In this document: positions 29,826 to 39,292 of the stretch, one piece after another
How the letters are laid out: every line of letters begins with the position of its first letter
Position numbering within the stretch: the first letter of the stretch is position 1
NCBI RefSeq assembly: GCF_024494465.1
Contig: NZ_JAETXM010000001.1
Location: 496,001-560,000 of the forward strand
Length of the DNA stretch: 64,000 bases
Origin: Bacillus sp. V3B
Lineage (GTDB): Bacteria; Bacillota; Bacilli; Bacillales; Cytobacillaceae
Direction of reading: 5' to 3'
The notes under the pieces: generated by a model
What the model saw: only the letters and a program-made list of their open reading frames with translations
Told to the model about the DNA's origin: nothing
Databases searched by the model: none
Made by a program: the position numbers and the translations under genes

Positions 29826-31112
29826 ATGGGTACATATAAATTACAAACAAAGATTAATTCACTGCAAGGAGAAATTATTGTTCCCGGTGATAAATCCATT
29901 TCCCATCGTTCTGTTATGTTTGGTGCTGTGGCAGAAGGTGTGACGACGGTTACTGGTTTTTTATTGGGCGATGATTGTTTAAGTACTGTATCCTGTTTTA
30001 AGCAACTAGGAATAGAAATTGAACAAGAAGACGATCGATTGATCATACACGGAAAAGGGTGGAATGGACTCAAGGAACCTAGGGAAGTGTTGAATGTAGG
30101 GAACTCGGGAACGACAATCCGCCTCATGATGGGTATTTTGGCCGGTTGTGATTTTCATTCTACTCTTATTGGTGATGAATCAATTGGTAAAAGACCGATG
30201 ACAAGAGTAACTAAGCCGCTAACTGAAATGGGAGCAAAAATAGAGGGTAGACAAAATGGGGAGTATACTCCATTGTCCATTCGCGGTGGTGAAATTCATG
30301 GAATCAAATATCATCCCCCTGTAGCAAGTGCGCAAGTTAAATCATCGATTTTGCTAGCTGGTCTTCAGGCAGAGGGAAAGACAACTGTGGTTGAGCCAGT
30401 ACAATCAAGGGATCATACTGAACGGATGATTCGGCAGTTTGGTGGTACGGTTGATACAGAAGGTTCCGTTGTGTCTGTTCAAGGTGGTCAAATATTAAAA
30501 GGTACAAGGATTCAAGTACCAGGTGATATTTCTTCTGCAGCCTTTTTCCTTGTTGCAGGAGCCATTGTTCCTAATAGCTCTATTACTTTGAAAAACGTTG
30601 GATTGAATCCGACTAGAACAGGAATTATAGATGTTATGAAGGAAATGGGCGCTGATATTACGATAGAAATTTTAGAAGAAGGACAAATAGAACCGGTAGG
30701 AAATATAACGGTAAAAACTTCGAATCTAAAAGGAACAACGATTGGTGGAGAACTAATTCCTCGTTTGATTGATGAACTACCTGTTATCGCATTACTTGCT
30801 ACTCAGGCAGAGGGAGAGACAATTATCCGTGATGCTCATGAGTTAAAGGTAAAGGAAACAAATCGGATTGATACTGTTGTTGATGAATTATCTAAACTAG
30901 GGGCAACCATTACGGCTACGGATGATGGAATGGTCATTCATGGAAAAAATAAGCTAGGTGGTGGTGTTGTTTCCAGCTTTGGAGATCATCGCATTGGCAT
31001 GATGCTAGCTGTTGCGGCATTAATATGTGAAGACGAAGTATCGCTTGAACAAAAAGAAGCTATTTCTGTCTCCTATCCACATTTTTTCGAGGATTTAGAT
31101 AACTTAATGTAA
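29826..31112 (+). CDS. aroA: EPSP synthase (3-phosphoshikimate 1-carboxyvinyltransferase)
   Basis: Joins shikimate-3-phosphate and PEP. The 428 residues include GDKSISHR (21-28, with substrate-binding Lys23), [33 protein letters not shown] and [10 protein letters not shown]. Named aroE in B. subtilis. It ends the aromatic operon, with a terminator 12 bases after the stop. The PEP-site glycine-rich sequence is LNVGNSGTT, with the first-domain Gly in place; I cannot class glyphosate sensitivity from sequence alone. Confidence 0.97.
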   Translation: MGTYKLQTKINSLQGEIIVPGDKSISHRSVMFGAVAEGVTTVTGFLLGDDCLSTVSCFKQLGIEIEQEDDRLIIHGKGWNGLKEPREVLNVGNSGTTIRLMMGILAGCDFHSTLIGDESIGKRPMTRVTKPLTEMGAKIEGRQNGEYTPLSIRGGEIHGIKYHPPVASAQVKSSILLAGLQAEGKTTVVEPVQSRDHTERMIRQFGGTVDTEGSVVSVQGGQILKGTRIQVPGDISSAAFFLVAGAIVPNSSITLKNVGLNPTRTGIIDVMKEMGADITIEILEEGQIEPVGNITVKTSNLKGTTIGGELIPRLIDELPVIALLATQAEGETIIRDAHELKVKETNRIDTVVDELSKLGATITATDDGMVIHGKNKLGGGVVSSFGDHRIGMMLAVAALICEDEVSLEQKEAISVSYPHFFEDLDNLM

Positions 31113-31123
31113 ATATGTTTCTT

Positions 31124-31160
31124 ATAAAAAACTGCAAAATTTGCAGTTTTTTATTTTTTC
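31124..31160 (+). terminator. Terminator of the aro operon
   Basis: ATAAAAAACTGCAAA pairs with TTTGCAGTTTTTTAT, followed by more T. Confidence 0.92.
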
Positions 31161-31197
31161 ATTGACAATGTAAAAGAAGAACAATATCAACTATGCT

Positions 31198-31206
31198 TGT
31201 TATAAT
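31198..31206 (+). promoter_or_regulatory. Extended -10 promoter of ypiA
   Basis: TGTTATAAT (TATAAT at 31201-31206). The predicted start near 31213 would give a leader of about 175 bases that contains the 31240-31305 hairpin. A perfect TTGACA at 31162-31167 is 33 bases upstream, too far to be its -35. Confidence 0.55.
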
Positions 31207-31239
31207 TAAAGGCGCGTTAATAATAAATATTGAAAAGTT

Positions 31240-31305
31240 GCCTTTGGTGTATGTGGGCATGCATTTTATTCCGTGAATAACTTAATGCCCGCGTATACCA
31301 AAGGC
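31240..31305 (+). ncRNA. Long stem-loop in the ypiA leader
   Basis: 31240-31260 and 31285-31305 form a 21-bp RNA stem with 18 Watson-Crick and three G.U pairs and no bulges. The 24-base loop has a small TATTC/GAATA stem. All three DNA mismatches are wobble-compatible, as expected if RNA pairing is kept by selection. It lacks a T tract, so it is not a terminator. It lies about 85 bases before ypiA. I recognise no known RNA family. Confidence 0.6.
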
Positions 31306-31390
31306 TTACAGAGTAGTAATAATATTATTTAATAAAGTCTAATTAAAAATAAACTTTTTAAACAGATGATACGTAGAAAGGGTCATAAAT

Positions 31391-32656
31391 ATGAAATCAG
31401 TTAATAAAATAATTACACTATTAGAGAATGGTCAACATGAAGAAGCGTTAAATGAATATGAACAGATTTTAGCAACGGGATCAAATGAAGAGAGATTTCT
31501 ATTAGGGGAAGAACTGTTTCAATATGGTTTTCTTGAAGAAGCAAAGAACTTGTTTCAGTGTTTGTTACAAGTATATCCTGAAGAAGGAGAATTGCTTATT
31601 CTATTGGCAGAGACGTTAATCGAGCTTGGAAAAGAAGAGGAAGCGATATTGGAACTTGAAAAGATCCGTGAGATGGATCCAAGTTATCCAGAGTCCATGG
31701 TATTACTTGCAGACCTCTATCAAATGGAAGGGCTTTACGAAGTCAGTGAGCAAAAATTATTAAAAGCAAAATCACTACTACCAAACGAAGTGATTATTGA
31801 TTTTGCACTTGGTGAACTTTACGCAGAAGAAGGTAAATTTGTCCAAGCTATTAAATGCTATGAACATGTGCTTAAAACCGAGGATGAAATAGCTGGTGTG
31901 AATGTAAATCAAAGAATGGCAGATGCCATAAGTGCTGGAGGAGCATTTGAAGAGGCACTTCCTTTTTATGAAAAGGCATTGTCAAATAAACTAGAGATTA
32001 ATACCCTGTTTAATTACGGTTTTACAGCATTGCAGGCTGGCTACAACTTAAAAGCTATTGAAAAATTCCTTGAATTGAAAGAAATGGATCCTGAGTATTA
32101 TTCACTATATATCCATTTAGCACGTGCATATGAGCGGGAAGAGGATTTGGAAAGAGGTTATCAAGTTTTAAAAGAAGGAATACAATTCGATGAATATAAT
32201 AAAGACTTATTTTTCTATGCAGGTAAACTGGCATTAAAGCTTGGAAATGAAGAAGAAGCAGAAAAAATGTTTAGAGAGGCTCTTGCGCTAGATCCTGAAT
32301 TGACGGAAGCTGCTTTAACATTGAATAAACTTCTGCTGCATCAGGAAAAATACGAAAGTGTGATAGAAATTGTGGAAATAATGGAAGAGGGAGATGAAAT
32401 TGAGCCTCGTTTTCATTGGGATGCTGCTTTAGCCTATCAACAATTAGAAGAATATTCACAGGCATTAAATCGATATGAAAGTGCATATACTTTTTTTAAA
32501 GACACAACTGATTTTCTAGTGGATTATGGATATTTTTTAATGGAAGAAGGAAAACGAGAGCAGGCTGTCGAAATTTTTAAAGAGTTATTAAAAAATGATC
32601 CTAGTAATGAAGAATTTCAAGATGTATGTCAAAGACTATCAGATGATGTTGGGTGA
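31391..32656 (+). CDS. ypiA: Tetratricopeptide repeat protein YpiA
   Basis: Cytoplasmic acidic protein of 421 residues made almost wholly of TPR-like helical repeats, with about ten units visible (for example [20 protein letters not shown] and [21 protein letters not shown]). It has no signal peptide or catalytic motif, so it is probably a protein-binding scaffold. It stands directly before reoY, as in B. subtilis. GAAAGGG precedes the ATG. The leader has an unusual long hairpin. Confidence 0.88.
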   Translation: MKSVNKIITLLENGQHEEALNEYEQILATGSNEERFLLGEELFQYGFLEEAKNLFQCLLQVYPEEGELLILLAETLIELGKEEEAILELEKIREMDPSYPESMVLLADLYQMEGLYEVSEQKLLKAKSLLPNEVIIDFALGELYAEEGKFVQAIKCYEHVLKTEDEIAGVNVNQRMADAISAGGAFEEALPFYEKALSNKLEINTLFNYGFTALQAGYNLKAIEKFLELKEMDPEYYSLYIHLARAYEREEDLERGYQVLKEGIQFDEYNKDLFFYAGKLALKLGNEEEAEKMFREALALDPELTEAALTLNKLLLHQEKYESVIEIVEIMEEGDEIEPRFHWDAALAYQQLEEYSQALNRYESAYTFFKDTTDFLVDYGYFLMEEGKREQAVEIFKELLKNDPSNEEFQDVCQRLSDDVG

Positions 32657-32697
32657 TCTCTATAAAATTTGCTAAAAAGCAGAGGAGGGATTTAAAC

Positions 32698-33240
32698 ATG
32701 AACGCCCCTGTATCTGTCATGGAGAAAAAAGATTTTATTCGTTGGTTTCTTAATCATTATCAATTAAAAAGACGGGAATGCGTCTGGATCCTAAACTATT
32801 TAATGAGTCATGATCAGCTAATGGAAAAGGTACACTTTGTGGAACAAGCACAATATTGTCCGAGAGGCATTGTGATGTCAACCCATTGTGTAGATGAAGT
32901 ACCGTTCCGTTTTTATAAAGAAAACGTAATGACAACAGATGCAGAGAAATCGTTTCATGACATTCGATTAAATCGGGAGGAGGATATTTTTATTCAATTA
33001 AACTTCCATGCCTCCTTTAAAGCTCCACAATTCGCAGCTGTGTTAGAAGAGAATCCGTATATGCCGAAAATGATTCAAATTAGTGAAAAAGATCGGATGA
33101 TGGCGGAACAATTCTTAACCTCGAGTATTGAGAAATTTCAAAAAGAGAAGCTTATCCAACAAATAGATGAAGCTCTTGATAATCATGATGAAGAGACTTT
33201 TAAACAGTTGGCTGCCCAATTAAAAAAATTTAGTAGGTAA
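32698..33240 (+). CDS. reoY: ReoY (YpiB, UPF0302)
   Basis: Protein of 180 residues with the UPF0302 N-terminal domain ([34 protein letters not shown]) and a short C-terminal helix pair (about 130-180). In Listeria and Bacillus, ReoY with ReoM controls ClpCP degradation of MurA, linking it to peptidoglycan synthesis. The ATG at 32698 follows AGGAGGG; an in-frame start at 32653 would overlap ypiA. Likely co-transcribed with ypiA, 41 bases upstream. Confidence 0.9.
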   Translation: MNAPVSVMEKKDFIRWFLNHYQLKRRECVWILNYLMSHDQLMEKVHFVEQAQYCPRGIVMSTHCVDEVPFRFYKENVMTTDAEKSFHDIRLNREEDIFIQLNFHASFKAPQFAAVLEENPYMPKMIQISEKDRMMAEQFLTSSIEKFQKEKLIQQIDEALDNHDEETFKQLAAQLKKFSR

Positions 33241-33246
33241 AAAATT

Positions 33247-33276
33247 AGACCTGTATAGAGCAGGTCTTTTATTTTG
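33247..33276 (+). terminator. Terminator of ypiA-reoY
   Basis: AGACCTG pairs with CAGGTCT, followed by TTTTATTTTG. Confidence 0.82.
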
Positions 33277-33282
33277 ATTTAG

Positions 33283-33345
33283 GCTGTGTTAATAATGGTA
33301 GTTGATAATGGCCATTGGAGCATCAACCCGATTGTTTAACACAGC
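33283..33345. repeat. Palindromic intergenic repeat, family 1, copy A
   Basis: Nested inverted repeats: GCTGTGTTAA with TTAACACAGC at the ends, GTTGAT with ATCAAC inside, and AATGGCCATT within that. The right half, CATCAAC.CGATTGTTTAACA, recurs at 53591-53611. It has the look of a miniature inverted-repeat element between reoY and ypiF. Confidence 0.7.
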
Positions 33346-33435
33346 TTTGATTTAAAGAAAAAATAGGAGATAGGATCATTATTTTATATTTTAACATGTT
33401 AGAATATAGAAAAATATAGATTTGGAGTGAAGAAA

Positions 33436-33900
33436 ATGAAGTGGAATACAGAAGATATTGATGTGTATATAAAGGCGAAAGAGTACGTTGATACAATTGT
33501 TTTACCTTTATATCCCATTTCCCTTGATGATCAAATTAAGAAAACGGCGGAGATGACTGAATTCATTACACTATTGTCAGGTCAACTAGAAAGACAATTT
33601 AAAGGAAGACTGATGATGTTACCAGGTTTTACTTATCTAAAATCAAAAAGTGAAGATGAGCTATATAAAGATCTCTTAGAATGGGAGAAAGAGTTTTTTG
33701 AAAATGATTTTAAACATGTGTACTATATAACTTCTGATAGTGATTGGAAAAAAATCGAAAATAATCTCGAGGGATCGCTTATTTGGCTTCCAACCATTCC
33801 TCTTCAACAAATGGACGAACACTATCGAAATACTATATTGGAAGATCAAGTAAAGCAGTTATTTTCATTGTTTGTACAGAGATGGCAAACGGGTGAATAA
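33436..33900 (+). CDS. ypiF: YpiF (DUF2487)
   Basis: Soluble protein of 154 residues, MKWNTEDIDVYIKAKEYVDT, of the DUF2487 family. The ATG at 33436 has GGAGTGA upstream; the GTG at 33427 lies in that ribosome site. It precedes qcrA as in B. subtilis, but no function is known. A separate sigma-A promoter for qcrABC lies just after it. No catalytic motif is evident. Confidence 0.87.
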   Translation: MKWNTEDIDVYIKAKEYVDTIVLPLYPISLDDQIKKTAEMTEFITLLSGQLERQFKGRLMMLPGFTYLKSKSEDELYKDLLEWEKEFFENDFKHVYYITSDSDWKKIENNLEGSLIWLPTIPLQQMDEHYRNTILEDQVKQLFSLFVQRWQTGE

Positions 33901-33934
33901 GAGAGATAAAAATCACTTAAATTTTCTGATTATA

Positions 33935-33963
33935 TTGACCTTACTGAAATATTGATATATTAT
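33935..33963 (+). promoter_or_regulatory. Sigma-A promoter of qcrABC
   Basis: TTGACC (33935-33940), 17 bases, TATTAT (33958-33963): five of six matches in each hexamer at ideal spacing, about 60 bases before qcrA. Confidence 0.7.
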
Positions 33964-34023
33964 TGGTATGTCCTAGTATGAAAATTATGTTAATTTAAAA
34001 TTGTTTTAAAGGGGGGGAGAAAT

Positions 34024-34530
34024 ATGAGCAAAAATCGTGTGTCTAGACGTCAATTTCTAAATTATACGTTAACAGGTGTAGGCGGATTTATGGCAGCGGG
34101 AATGTTAATGCCAATGGTGCGTTTTGCAGTTGACCCAGTGTTAAAACATACTGGTACAAGTGATTTCAAGGCGACACCGCAGAAGATTAGTGAGATTACT
34201 GATGTGCCAACAAGGGTGGATTTTACTTTTACACAGACGGATGCTTGGTATGAGTCAGAGGTGACGAATTCAGCATGGGTTTTTAAAGATGAAAATGGCG
34301 AGATTAGTGCCCTTTCTCCAGTTTGTAAACATTTAGGTTGTACAGTTGACTGGAATACGGACAAGGCAAATCCGAACCATTATTTTTGTCCTTGTCATGG
34401 AGGTCTTTATACGAAAGATGGAACAAATGTAAAAGGGACACCACCAGTTGCACCGTTAGATGTGTATCCTTTTCAAGAAAAAGACGGTTACCTCTATTTA
34501 GGTAAAGCTGAACCGCGAGAGGAGGCGTAA
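34024..34530 (+). CDS. qcrA: Menaquinol-cytochrome c reductase, Rieske subunit
   Basis: [2Fe-2S] protein of the bc complex on the outer membrane face. The 168 residues have a twin-arginine-like N-terminus (SRRQFLN, 7-13), one membrane anchor (about 15-37) and the Rieske motifs CKHLGC (101-106) and CPCHGG (122-127) holding the cluster ligands. GGGGGGGAG gives a strong start. qcrB begins three bases after the stop. Confidence 0.96.
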   Translation: MSKNRVSRRQFLNYTLTGVGGFMAAGMLMPMVRFAVDPVLKHTGTSDFKATPQKISEITDVPTRVDFTFTQTDAWYESEVTNSAWVFKDENGEISALSPVCKHLGCTVDWNTDKANPNHYFCPCHGGLYTKDGTNVKGTPPVAPLDVYPFQEKDGYLYLGKAEPREEA

Positions 34531-34533
34531 TCA

Positions 34534-35208
34534 GTGTTAAACAAAATTTATGACTGGGTAGATGAGCGTTTAGACATTACGCCTTTATGGCGGGATATTG
34601 CTGATCACGAAGTTCCTGAGCATGTAAACCCCGCTCATCATTTTTCAGCATTTGTCTATTGCTTTGGTGGCTTGACTTTCTTTATTACGGTTATTCAAAT
34701 TCTATCAGGTATGTTTTTAACCATGTACTATGTTCCAGATATAAAAAATGCCTGGGAATCTGTTTATTATTTACAAAATGAAGTAGCATTTGGACAAATT
34801 GTTCGAGGAATGCATCATTGGGGCGCAAGCCTAGTTATTGTCATGATGTTTTTACATACATTACGTGTATTTTTCCAAGGTGCTTACAAAAAGCCAAGGG
34901 AGTTAAACTGGGTCGTTGGGGTATTAATTTTCTTTGTTATGCTTGGCCTTGGTCTTACTGGTTATTTATTACCTTGGGATATGAAAGCGTTATTTGCAAC
35001 AAAGGTAACCATTCAAATTGTTGAATCCGTTCCGTTTATCGGAGAATATTTAAAAATCTTGATGGCTGGTAGTTCCGATATTGTTGGAGCTCAAACGATT
35101 ACTCGTTTCTTTGCGATTCATGTGTTCTTCCTGCCTGCAGCTTTATTTGGTTTAATGGCTGCCCACTTCATGATGATTCGTAAACAAGGTATTTCCGGTC
35201 CACTGTAA
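34534..35208 (+). CDS. qcrB: Menaquinol-cytochrome c reductase, cytochrome b6 subunit
   Basis: Membrane subunit of 224 residues with four transmembrane helices that oxidises menaquinol at the Q site. Haem-ligand histidines lie in RGMHHWGASL (91-100) and FLHTLRVF (107-114). Cys43 corresponds to the residue that binds the extra haem covalently in Bacillus. It starts with GTG behind AGGAGGCG that overlaps the qcrA end. Split cytochrome b (b6 plus subunit IV) is the Bacillus arrangement. Confidence 0.96.
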   Translation: MLNKIYDWVDERLDITPLWRDIADHEVPEHVNPAHHFSAFVYCFGGLTFFITVIQILSGMFLTMYYVPDIKNAWESVYYLQNEVAFGQIVRGMHHWGASLVIVMMFLHTLRVFFQGAYKKPRELNWVVGVLIFFVMLGLGLTGYLLPWDMKALFATKVTIQIVESVPFIGEYLKILMAGSSDIVGAQTITRFFAIHVFFLPAALFGLMAAHFMMIRKQGISGPL

Positions 35209-35254
35209 AATTTTACTTTGTACTTATTATCTCTAAAAAGGAGGGAGACTATTC

Positions 35255-36034
35255 ATGCATCGTGGAAAAGGTATGAAATTCGTAGGAGATTCCCGTGTAC
35301 CTGCGGCTGGGCATCGCAAGCCTAATATTTCAAAAGATTATTCTGAATATCCAGGTAAAACAGAAGCTTTCTGGCCAAACTTTTTATTAAAGGAATGGAT
35401 GGTTGGTGCGGTATTTCTTGTTGGTTTTTTATGTTTAACAGTTGCGCATCCGTCTCCACTTGAAAAAATTGCGGACCCAAGTGACACGGCGTATATTCCA
35501 ATGCCAGATTGGTACTTTTTATTTTTATATCAACTATTAAAATATAGTTATGCATCAGGTCCATATAATATAATAGGTGCTCTTGTTATTCCAGGATTAG
35601 CTTTTGGTGCCTTGTTATTAGCACCATTTTTAGACCGTGGGCCTGAAAGACACCCAGCAAAACGTCCATTAGCAACGGGTTTTATGTTGCTTGCCATTGC
35701 TGGGGTTACTTATTTAACTTGGGAATCTGTCGTTACTCATGATTGGGAGGCAGCAGCAGAACAAGGGAAAATTGTTGCTGAAGTAGATATAGATACTTCA
35801 TCTGAAGGCTACCAGATTTATGAAGCAAACGGTTGCATTAATTGCCATGGCAATCAACTTGAAGGTGGTCCAGCTGCACCAAGTTTAGTTGGCACTGGTT
35901 TAACTCCTGAGGAAGTTGCTGATATTGCAATAAATGGAACAGAAAGTGGGAAAATGTTACCAGGTATGTTCACAGGTACGGATGAAGAGTTAACAAAATT
36001 ATCAGAGTTTATTTCAAGTGTTGAAGGTGAATAA
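35255..36034 (+). CDS. qcrC: Menaquinol-cytochrome c reductase, cytochrome b/c subunit
   Basis: Fusion of a subunit IV-like membrane part (about 45-160, three hydrophobic helices, PDWYFLFLYQLLKY) with a C-terminal cytochrome c domain (about 180-259). The haem site CINCH is at 194-198, and GKMLPGMF supplies a candidate Met ligand. 259 residues, normal for Bacillus. AAAGGAGGGAG precedes the ATG. A perfect palindromic terminator begins at the stop. Confidence 0.96.
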   Translation: MHRGKGMKFVGDSRVPAAGHRKPNISKDYSEYPGKTEAFWPNFLLKEWMVGAVFLVGFLCLTVAHPSPLEKIADPSDTAYIPMPDWYFLFLYQLLKYSYASGPYNIIGALVIPGLAFGALLLAPFLDRGPERHPAKRPLATGFMLLAIAGVTYLTWESVVTHDWEAAAEQGKIVAEVDIDTSSEGYQIYEANGCINCHGNQLEGGPAAPSLVGTGLTPEEVADIAINGTESGKMLPGMFTGTDEELTKLSEFISSVEGE

Positions 36035-36080
36035 TGATGAGTAAAAAAGCCGACGAAATTTCGTCGGCTTTTTTACTCAT
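36035..36080 (+). terminator. Terminator of qcrABC
   Basis: A perfect 46-base palindrome with 23-bp arms and no unpaired centre (36035-36057 and 36058-36080), containing six-base A and T tracts. It starts at the base after the qcrC stop. Confidence 0.93.
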
Positions 36081-36153
36081 CAAATATTTATCGGCTGTGA
36101 TAAGATAGATGAGTGAATGAATCATTTAGAAAGAGATGAGGGGAAAGAAGAAT

Positions 36154-36750
36154 ATGAAGTGGTTGTATCCCATTTTAGGCAATCGTCATTTTTTGTTATT
36201 GCTATTGATAATCAACTTTTTTGGCACTATTTACGGTTATATTTGGTATAAACGGCAATTAGTAGACACTCCTGCTATTTTCCTCCCATTTGTCCCAGAT
36301 AGTCCGACTGCTAGCTTATTTTTCGTTTTAGTGCTAGTGGCTTTTTTAATGGGAAAAAACTGGCCATTGTTAGAAGCACTGGCTGTTGTTACGTTGTTTA
36401 AGTATGGTACTTGGGCTGTTGTCATGAACTTTCTTGTTTATCTTCAGACAGGGGAGCTGAACTTTGCTGGCTGGATGCTTATTTTTTCCCATGCAGGGAT
36501 GGCCATACAGGGGATTTTATATGCACCTTTTTATCGGTTTAAGCTGTGGCATCTTGTTGTGACTGGGATTTGGACATTACATAATGATGTTATTGATTAT
36601 GTATTCTTTATGCTTCCGCGCTACAGTATGCTCGATCAATTTACTCCGCAAATTGGCTATTTTACCTTTTGGTTAAGCATCGCTTCTTTACTAATAGCGT
36701 ATTCCTTGTGTTTAAAAAAAGGTCGTTATGAACTAAGGATTAAGCGATAA
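36154..36750 (+). CDS. ypjA: Membrane protein YpjA (DUF1405)
   Basis: Polytopic membrane protein of 198 residues with about six hydrophobic segments and the conserved PAIFLPFVPDSPTASLFFV stretch. The ATG at 36154 gives the family's N-terminus and lies ten bases after GAGGGG; an ATG at 36136 is in the same frame but inside that region. Gene order after qcrC matches B. subtilis ypjA. Function unknown. Confidence 0.87.
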   Translation: MKWLYPILGNRHFLLLLLIINFFGTIYGYIWYKRQLVDTPAIFLPFVPDSPTASLFFVLVLVAFLMGKNWPLLEALAVVTLFKYGTWAVVMNFLVYLQTGELNFAGWMLIFSHAGMAIQGILYAPFYRFKLWHLVVTGIWTLHNDVIDYVFFMLPRYSMLDQFTPQIGYFTFWLSIASLLIAYSLCLKKGRYELRIKR

Positions 36751-36809
36751 TTATTGGTCTAACCTTGTCCAGTTTCTCATACATTGATACTAATGGAGGG
36801 GGGACAAGC

Positions 36810-37595
36810 ATGAAATCCAAGCAATGGATGATGGTTTTGATATGTTTTCTATTAATACCTACTATTGTTTTTGCTGATGAAGAAACGTCGCCGATTGATC
36901 AGCTTAACTATTTATCTGATGAGGCGCTTCAATTAACAAAATCACATAGATATGAAGATGCTAAAAAAATATTGGACACCTTTTCTGATAAATTTTCAAC
37001 TGTAACTGTGAAGGAACGCACCTTTTCGATGGATGAGTTGAGAATTGTGAGCATTGCCCACAATGACGCTGTGGAGGCTACAACAAATGCAACTATGAAT
37101 CCTGAGCAACGAATTAACCAAGTGACGAAATTCCGACTTGTTATTGATGCCATTTCTTCAACTAAACAGCCTCTTTGGACTGAAATGGAGGTGCCGATGT
37201 TATCCGTTTTTAATGAGGCGAAGGAGGCTGTTTTGAATGGAGAGAAAGAATCCTTTCACGAAAACCTCAATACATTTTTAGCCTTATATGAAATTGTTTA
37301 TCCAAGTATGAAGATAGACGTTTCGGTGGAAAGAATTCAAAAACTTGATACAAGAGTTCATTTTGCTGATCATTACCGGGAAAAGGTGTTGACAGAACAA
37401 GACGCAAGGCAGACGTTTCTTAATATTGAAACGGAATTGCAGACTATTTTTGAGGATCTAACAGAGGACGAAGCAGATCCTTCACTGTGGTGGGTGATTA
37501 TTTCAACAGGGAGTATCATTATTCTCACCTTATCCTATGTTGGTTGGAGAAAATATAAAGGAGAGAGAGAGAAAGGTAAAAACCCTTCCAGATAA
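36810..37595 (+). CDS. ypjB: Sporulation protein YpjB
   Basis: 261-residue protein with an N-terminal signal or anchor (about 6-22), a mainly helical extracytoplasmic domain with several acidic and lysine-rich helices, and a C-terminal transmembrane segment (about 228-246) ending in a basic tail (WRKYKGEREKGKN). The ATG at 36810 follows GGAGGGGGG. It corresponds to B. subtilis ypjB, linked to sporulation; mechanism unknown. Confidence 0.85.
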   Translation: MKSKQWMMVLICFLLIPTIVFADEETSPIDQLNYLSDEALQLTKSHRYEDAKKILDTFSDKFSTVTVKERTFSMDELRIVSIAHNDAVEATTNATMNPEQRINQVTKFRLVIDAISSTKQPLWTEMEVPMLSVFNEAKEAVLNGEKESFHENLNTFLALYEIVYPSMKIDVSVERIQKLDTRVHFADHYREKVLTEQDARQTFLNIETELQTIFEDLTEDEADPSLWWVIISTGSIIILTLSYVGWRKYKGEREKGKNPSR

Positions 37596-37689
37596 ATCAT
37601 ATGGTTTATTAATCAGCTAAATGTTTGACATGTCTGGCTAATACCTTTTACAATATAAGTAACAATTTGATGGATGGATGGAGGAGACA

Positions 37690-38367
37690 ATGATTTACTT
37701 AATCTATTTTGCGATTATCATTATCATTCCGATTTGGGCGCAAATACGAGTGAAAAAAACATATAAGAAATATTCAAATATTGCCTCGTCATCTAATATG
37801 AGGGGTGCTGAAGTAGCACGAAAAATTCTTGATCAAAATGGACTTTACAATGTGAATATTGAAGAAGCTCATGGCGTACTATCTGACCATTATGATCCAA
37901 GAACCAAAACAGTTCGATTATCATCTGATAATTATCATGGACATTCGGTAGCAGCAGCAGCAGTTTCAGCTCACGAAGTGGGGCATGCTATTCAAGATAA
38001 AGAGGCATATAGTTTTATGCGTCTACGTCACACTCTTGTTCCAGTAGCGAATATCGGTTCGAATTTTTCGTGGGTTTTAATTATTATCGGAATGCTTGCT
38101 GGTATGGCTAACTTTGTATTGATTGGTATCATGTTTATGTTAGCGGCTGTTTTATTTCAACTTGTTACGCTTCCAGTTGAATTCAATGCTTCGAGTCGTG
38201 CAATGGAGCAATGTGTATCACTTGGGATTATTCGAAATGATGAAGAACGGGAAACAAAAAAGGTGTTAAGTGCAGCAGCCTTAACTTATGTGGCAGCAGC
38301 GGCCATTGCTGTTTTAGAATTACTACGTCTAGTGTTAATCTATACAGGAATGCAAAGTGATGATTAA
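37690..38367 (+). CDS. Membrane zinc metallopeptidase (YugP/DUF2268-like family)
   Basis: 225-residue membrane protein with the zinc-protease motif HEVGH at 95-99, an N-terminal helix (2-18) and three further hydrophobic segments (about 112-155 and 195-220). It closely resembles B. subtilis YugP, including length, but YugP is encoded elsewhere there. The ATG at 37690 is used because GGAGG is immediately upstream. Substrate unknown. It ends in a terminator shared with convergent ypjC. Confidence 0.87.
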   Translation: MIYLIYFAIIIIIPIWAQIRVKKTYKKYSNIASSSNMRGAEVARKILDQNGLYNVNIEEAHGVLSDHYDPRTKTVRLSSDNYHGHSVAAAAVSAHEVGHAIQDKEAYSFMRLRHTLVPVANIGSNFSWVLIIIGMLAGMANFVLIGIMFMLAAVLFQLVTLPVEFNASSRAMEQCVSLGIIRNDEERETKKVLSAAALTYVAAAAIAVLELLRLVLIYTGMQSDD

Positions 38368-38402
38368 AAAGGGTTTTAGACTTCTGTCTAAACCCTTTTT
38401 TA
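38366..38402. terminator. Terminator between the metallopeptidase gene and ypjC
   Basis: AAAAAGGGTTTTAGAC pairs with GTCTAAACCCTTTTT (one bulged T) between convergent genes, with suitable T tracts on both strands. Confidence 0.9.
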
Positions 38403-38419
38403 CATGTTTTTTCTTTTTA

Positions 38420-39292
38420 TTATTGCATAATGGGTCTTTTGTTTTCGTCAAGAGTGAACCCTTCACCAAGCACGTCGTGGACGATGGTAACAGATACGAA
38501 GGCATTAGGGTCTACAGAAGTGATGACGCCTTTTAAGCGAACAAGTTCATTTTTGGCAACAACGCAATAAAGAACCTCACGATCTTGTTTCGTATACGAA
38601 CCATAACCCTTTAGAACCGTCACACCTCGTTCCATTTCTTGTAGAATTTTATCAGCGATTTCCTCATTTTGTTCAGAGATGATCATGGCCCCTCTTGCCG
38701 AATAAGCTCCTTCTTGCATAAAATCAATCACTCTTGAAGCAATAAAAACAGCAACAAGCGTGTACATAGCTTCTTGATAGGTTAAATAAAAAATTAATGA
38801 AACTGTAATCACACAAGCATCAAAAATAAACATCGTTTTTCCCATGCTCCAACCAACATATTTATAAGCGAGACGGGCAATAATATCGACACCCCCGGTA
38901 GTCCCACCAAAACGAAAAATGATGCCAAGCCCAATTCCAATGGCACCACCAGCAAATAATGCCGCAAGTGTCATGTCATTATTTAAAGGCATTTCGATTT
39001 GGTAACGTTGAAAAATCCAAAGGAAAATGGAAACACTGACTGTACCAATAAGGGTATACAAAAAAACATTTCGTCCAAGTAATTTCCAACCAATAAAAAA
39101 TAACGGGACGTTTAAAATTAAATTAACATAGGAGGGATCCCAATTAAAAAGGAAAAAGAGGAGTAGAGTAATACCGGTAAAACCACCCTCTGATAGATTG
39201 TTTTGCATATTAAAATGAACAATACCAAAAGAAAAGATGCAAGCACCGAAAAGAATAAAAAAGATATTTTTTATTTTTAGCCCATAAACCAC
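38420..39292 (-). CDS. ypjC: YitT-family membrane protein YpjC
   Basis: Membrane protein of 290 residues (UPF0750/YitT) with five or six hydrophobic helices in the first 200 residues (GGFTGITLLLFFL, GIGLGIIFRFGGTTGG) and a soluble DUF2179 domain at the end (about 215-290, RGVTVLKGYGSYT). A GTG at 39292 with GGAGG seven bases upstream gives exactly the B. subtilis length; the longer in-frame ATG is not supported. Function unknown, possibly transport. Confidence 0.88.
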   Translation of the reverse strand: MVYGLKIKNIFFILFGACIFSFGIVHFNMQNNLSEGGFTGITLLLFFLFNWDPSYVNLILNVPLFFIGWKLLGRNVFLYTLIGTVSVSIFLWIFQRYQIEMPLNNDMTLAALFAGGAIGIGLGIIFRFGGTTGGVDIIARLAYKYVGWSMGKTMFIFDACVITVSLIFYLTYQEAMYTLVAVFIASRVIDFMQEGAYSARGAMIISEQNEEIADKILQEMERGVTVLKGYGSYTKQDREVLYCVVAKNELVRLKGVITSVDPNAFVSVTIVHDVLGEGFTLDENKRPIMQ

